Positions 6,252-8,176 of a stretch of DNA of 8,176 nucleotides are shown here, in pieces (the stretch's first letter is position 1; every line of letters begins with the position of its first letter). A model generated the notes under the pieces. The model ran no database searches. It was not told where the DNA came from and saw nothing but the letters and a program-made list of their open reading frames with translations. Source of the stretch: Candidatus Eisenbergiella stercorigallinarum (GTDB lineage Bacteria > Bacillota > Clostridia > Lachnospirales > Lachnospiraceae); contig DWUW01000358.1 in assembly GCA_019120525.1 (NCBI GenBank), positions 1 to 8,176 of the forward strand, read 5' to 3'. The position numbers and the translations under genes are program-made.

Positions 6252-7895
6252 CTATTCCGGATAACGCGCGCCCCAGACGCTCTGGTTATTTCCCGCCGCG
6301 CTGAAGGTCATCACTTCCGTCCCGGCCTCGTCCTGCATCCGGCAGAACACGCCGCTGTAAGTAACGCCGTCACAGGAAAGCTTCATGTAGGCGGTCCCCT
6401 CCGTGCTCTCCCAGGTCCCTTCCACGCTTCCCGACACCGTGCCGTCCTTATTCAGCGTGACCAGCTGCGGCTGTGCGATCTCATCGCTGATCCCGATCCC
6501 CTGGTTGATGAAAAAATAGGTCCCGGCCATCTCTTCCATCCCGTACCCGGTTTCCGAAAGGGTCTCCCCCTTCGTGGTATAGGGGGCGAGCACCGGCCAG
6601 CCCTCCTCGTTGACAAAAACCTGCTTCACGCAGGGCTCATGATATTCCGTCCCGTGATCGAACCGGGAATGATAACACAGGTACTGCTTCCCGTCCTCAT
6701 CCTGGAAGGCCGACTGCCCGCCGGTGGCCATGTAGGCATATTTGCAGCCCGGCATCTCATAATTCCCCGACAGCTTCAGGCCATACTTCGCGTGCACGGA
6801 AGCGATGGACGGAGCTTCCCCGTTCATGTCCACGTACTCCCCGTCCGGCGTCCGGCTGCGGAAAACCCGGATTTGGTAGCCTCCCGTCCGCTCCAGGCCG
6901 CCGTAGGAAACGTACAGATAATAATAGCCGCTCTTTTCATCATACTGGATATACGGCCCCTCGATGGAGATGTGCCCGCCGCCCAGGAGACGTTTGCCGA
7001 AGTAGGGATCCACATCGTTCTCCGGATCCGCCTCCGGATGGATCACCAGCCCCGTCGCCGGATCCAGCTCCAGCAGGAAGATGCCTCCCGACCAGGAGCC
7101 ATAGACCATCCACAGCCTGCCCTCCGCGTCAAAAAAGGGCGCGGGATCGATGCAGTTGGGCCACAGGCTGTTGTTGTACTGCCCGCCGTTCAGATAGGAA
7201 AAGGCCTCCGTCTGGTCCACGTACTCATACACGTCCGTTTCCCCGATGTCCTGCGCGGTGAAGCCGGAATACAGAAGCGGCCCCTGATACACATAAGGCC
7301 CCTCCGGCGCGTCCGCCGTGGCGTAGCACAGGTTGGACTTGATATAGGTGGAGGAAACGCAGAAATACATCACATATTTTTCCATCTCTTCCAGATAGAT
7401 CACATCCTCTGCCCACACCGCATAGGTCCCGTCCCCGTAATCCCCGGCATAGTCGAAGATCCCCAGCCCGTCCGCGAACAGGTTCTCAAACAGCGGGTTC
7501 GCGGGACTGTAGCCGTTGCCGATATAGGTCCAGGTCTGCAGGTCGTCGGAATAGGCCCCCGTCATGTGAGAGCCGAACAGATAGTACCTTCCGTCAAACA
7601 CCTCTATGGACGGGTCGTGGATGCTCACCCCCGCGCCGTTCTCCGCCGTCCGGATTTCGGCAAGGAGGTCTTCGACATCCGGCTGCGCGGACGCTTCCGT
7701 CTCCGGCCGGGCCGTTTCGGATGCGTTAGTTACGTCGGCAGAACCGTCCTCCCCCATTGTTTCTGTCATGGTGTCTGGCTGGCCTGCCTCCGCCGTGCCG
7801 GACGGTTCAGCCCGGCCGCAGCCGGACAGGAGCAGGGCGGCGCTGAGAGCCGCCGCGAGAAAGATCTGCGGATACCGCTTACTGCTTCTTTTCAT
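6252..7895 (-). CDS. Lipoprotein GH43 arabinanase (arabinan endo-1,5-alpha-L-arabinosidase, Abn2-like)
   Basis: The 547-residue secreted lipoprotein should cut internal alpha-1,5 links of arabinan, a pectin side chain. The signal peptide ends in lipobox LSGC (C26). An acidic, Thr/Ala-rich linker (about 27-80) then holds the enzyme away from the membrane. The GH43 five-bladed propeller runs from about 88 to 445. Its catalytic triad is visible: base D94 in IHDPSI, modulator D250 in CIDPAPFFD and acid E312 in ISIEGPY. H409 in CYHSRF matches the conserved His near the metal site of arabinanases. A small C-terminal beta domain (about 455-547, GTW...YSGVFCR...VMTFS...WGARYPE) matches the one in Bacillus Abn2/YxiA from memory; this was not aligned by program. 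The ATG at 7895 is preferred over one 17 codons upstream because it follows AGGGGAGG by seven bases and begins directly with a signal peptide. Its ribosome binding site overlaps the stop codon of the ABC gene upstream, which indicates cotranscription. Confidence 0.9.
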   Translation of the reverse strand: MKRSSKRYPQIFLAAALSAALLLSGCGRAEPSGTAEAGQPDTMTETMGEDGSADVTNASETARPETEASAQPDVEDLLAEIRTAENGAGVSIHDPSIEVFDGRYYLFGSHMTGAYSDDLQTWTYIGNGYSPANPLFENLFADGLGIFDYAGDYGDGTYAVWAEDVIYLEEMEKYVMYFCVSSTYIKSNLCYATADAPEGPYVYQGPLLYSGFTAQDIGETDVYEYVDQTEAFSYLNGGQYNNSLWPNCIDPAPFFDAEGRLWMVYGSWSGGIFLLELDPATGLVIHPEADPENDVDPYFGKRLLGGGHISIEGPYIQYDEKSGYYYLYVSYGGLERTGGYQIRVFRSRTPDGEYVDMNGEAPSIASVHAKYGLKLSGNYEMPGCKYAYMATGGQSAFQDEDGKQYLCYHSRFDHGTEYHEPCVKQVFVNEEGWPVLAPYTTKGETLSETGYGMEEMAGTYFFINQGIGISDEIAQPQLVTLNKDGTVSGSVEGTWESTEGTAYMKLSCDGVTYSGVFCRMQDEAGTEVMTFSAAGNNQSVWGARYPE

Positions 7896-7909
7896 TTTCC
7901 TTCCTCCCC

Positions 7910-8176
7910 TCACGTTTCTTGATACAATCCAGCCTGCGCATCCCAAAGCTCTTTATATTTCCCGTCATATCCTAGCAGTTCCCCGTGCGTTCCCTGCTGG
8001 ACCAGCCTTCCTTTATGAAGGACCAGAATGAAATCGCAGATTCTGCAGCTATACAGCCTGTGTGAGATAAAAATGCTCGTCTTTCCTTTGCACATGCTGT
8101 GAAAATCGTTGAAAACAGACGCTTCCGAAACCGGATCAAGCGCGGCTGTGGGTTCGTCCAGTATGAGAAACGGCGC
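7910..8176 (-). CDS. ABC transporter ATP-binding protein, C-terminal fragment (cut by window edge)
   Basis: Only the last 88 codons lie in the window; the 5' part is beyond the right edge. Because the frame enters from the edge, no start codon can be assigned; an internal Met at 8095 is not a start. The fragment contains the end of Walker B with its catalytic Glu (LILDEP), the D-loop (AALDP) and the H-loop (IFISHRL), followed by a tail ending LWDAQAGLYQET. This resembles the tail of the 609-residue exporter (LWQAQAQWYQ), so it is probably another exporter-type permease/ATPase. A partner half-transporter may lie further upstream. By hand count its GC content is near 50 percent in the last 200 bases, against 60-70 percent in comparable parts of its neighbours. 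It ends 14 bases before the GH43 start and is probably in the same operon. Confidence 0.85.
   Translation of the reverse strand, partial: APFLILDEPTAALDPVSEASVFNDFHSMCKGKTSIFISHRLYSCRICDFILVLHKGRLVQQGTHGELLGYDGKYKELWDAQAGLYQET

Noticed and set aside
6246..7922. 558-codon open frame on the plus strand opposite GH43
   Set aside because: It is a shadow of the GH43 gene, low in complexity and rich in Arg, His and Pro, with no family features. A similar plus-strand frame at 3189-4232 opposite the ABC gene was rejected for the same reason.
7896..7946. Upstream ATG start for GH43 at 7946, adding 17 residues
   Set aside because: It lies inside the end of the ABC gene, and its extra residues would precede a normal lipoprotein signal peptide. 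The ATG at 7895 has a strong ribosome binding site.

Overview
The window reads as part of a carbohydrate-utilisation locus from a fairly GC-rich Gram-positive anaerobe of the Firmicutes, most likely a Lachnospiraceae-like gut or rumen bacterium. This rests on strong AGGAGG-type ribosome binding sites, a lipoprotein with a classical lipobox, an Abn2-type arabinanase and paired small ABC exporters of a kind common in that family. The assignment is inferred from style; no species marker is present.

All five recognisable genes lie on the minus strand, so the locus reads from right to left. At the right edge is the last 88 codons of an ABC exporter ATPase (7910-8176, cut by the window). Fourteen bases later comes a lipoprotein GH43 arabinanase (6252-7895). 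Two complete fused permease/ATPase exporters follow (4367-6220 and 2541-4370) and overlap by the four bases ATGA. After an 87-base gap filled with three perfect hairpins comes a cytoplasmic GH31 glycosidase of alpha-xylosidase type (452-2452). A 12-bp GC-rich hairpin (413-437) follows the GH31 stop codon.

The remaining left end (1-412) is AT-rich and has no convincing gene. Its first 257 bases hold the most unusual structure in the window: five successive inverted repeats about 53 bases apart. All five keep a TACGG/CCGTA outer arm, but the inner arm sequences differ from unit to unit while staying complementary within each unit. That is the mark of a selected RNA or single-stranded DNA fold rather than a plain sequence repeat. 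The array seems to continue past the left edge.

Together the genes suggest breakdown of plant cell-wall side chains. GH43 is anchored outside the membrane and cuts alpha-1,5-arabinan. GH31 inside the cell removes alpha-xylosyl or alpha-glucosyl residues from imported oligosaccharides. No sugar-binding protein or MalFG-type importer is present. The transporters are exporter-fold (type IV) proteins, and their substrate and direction cannot be read from the sequence.
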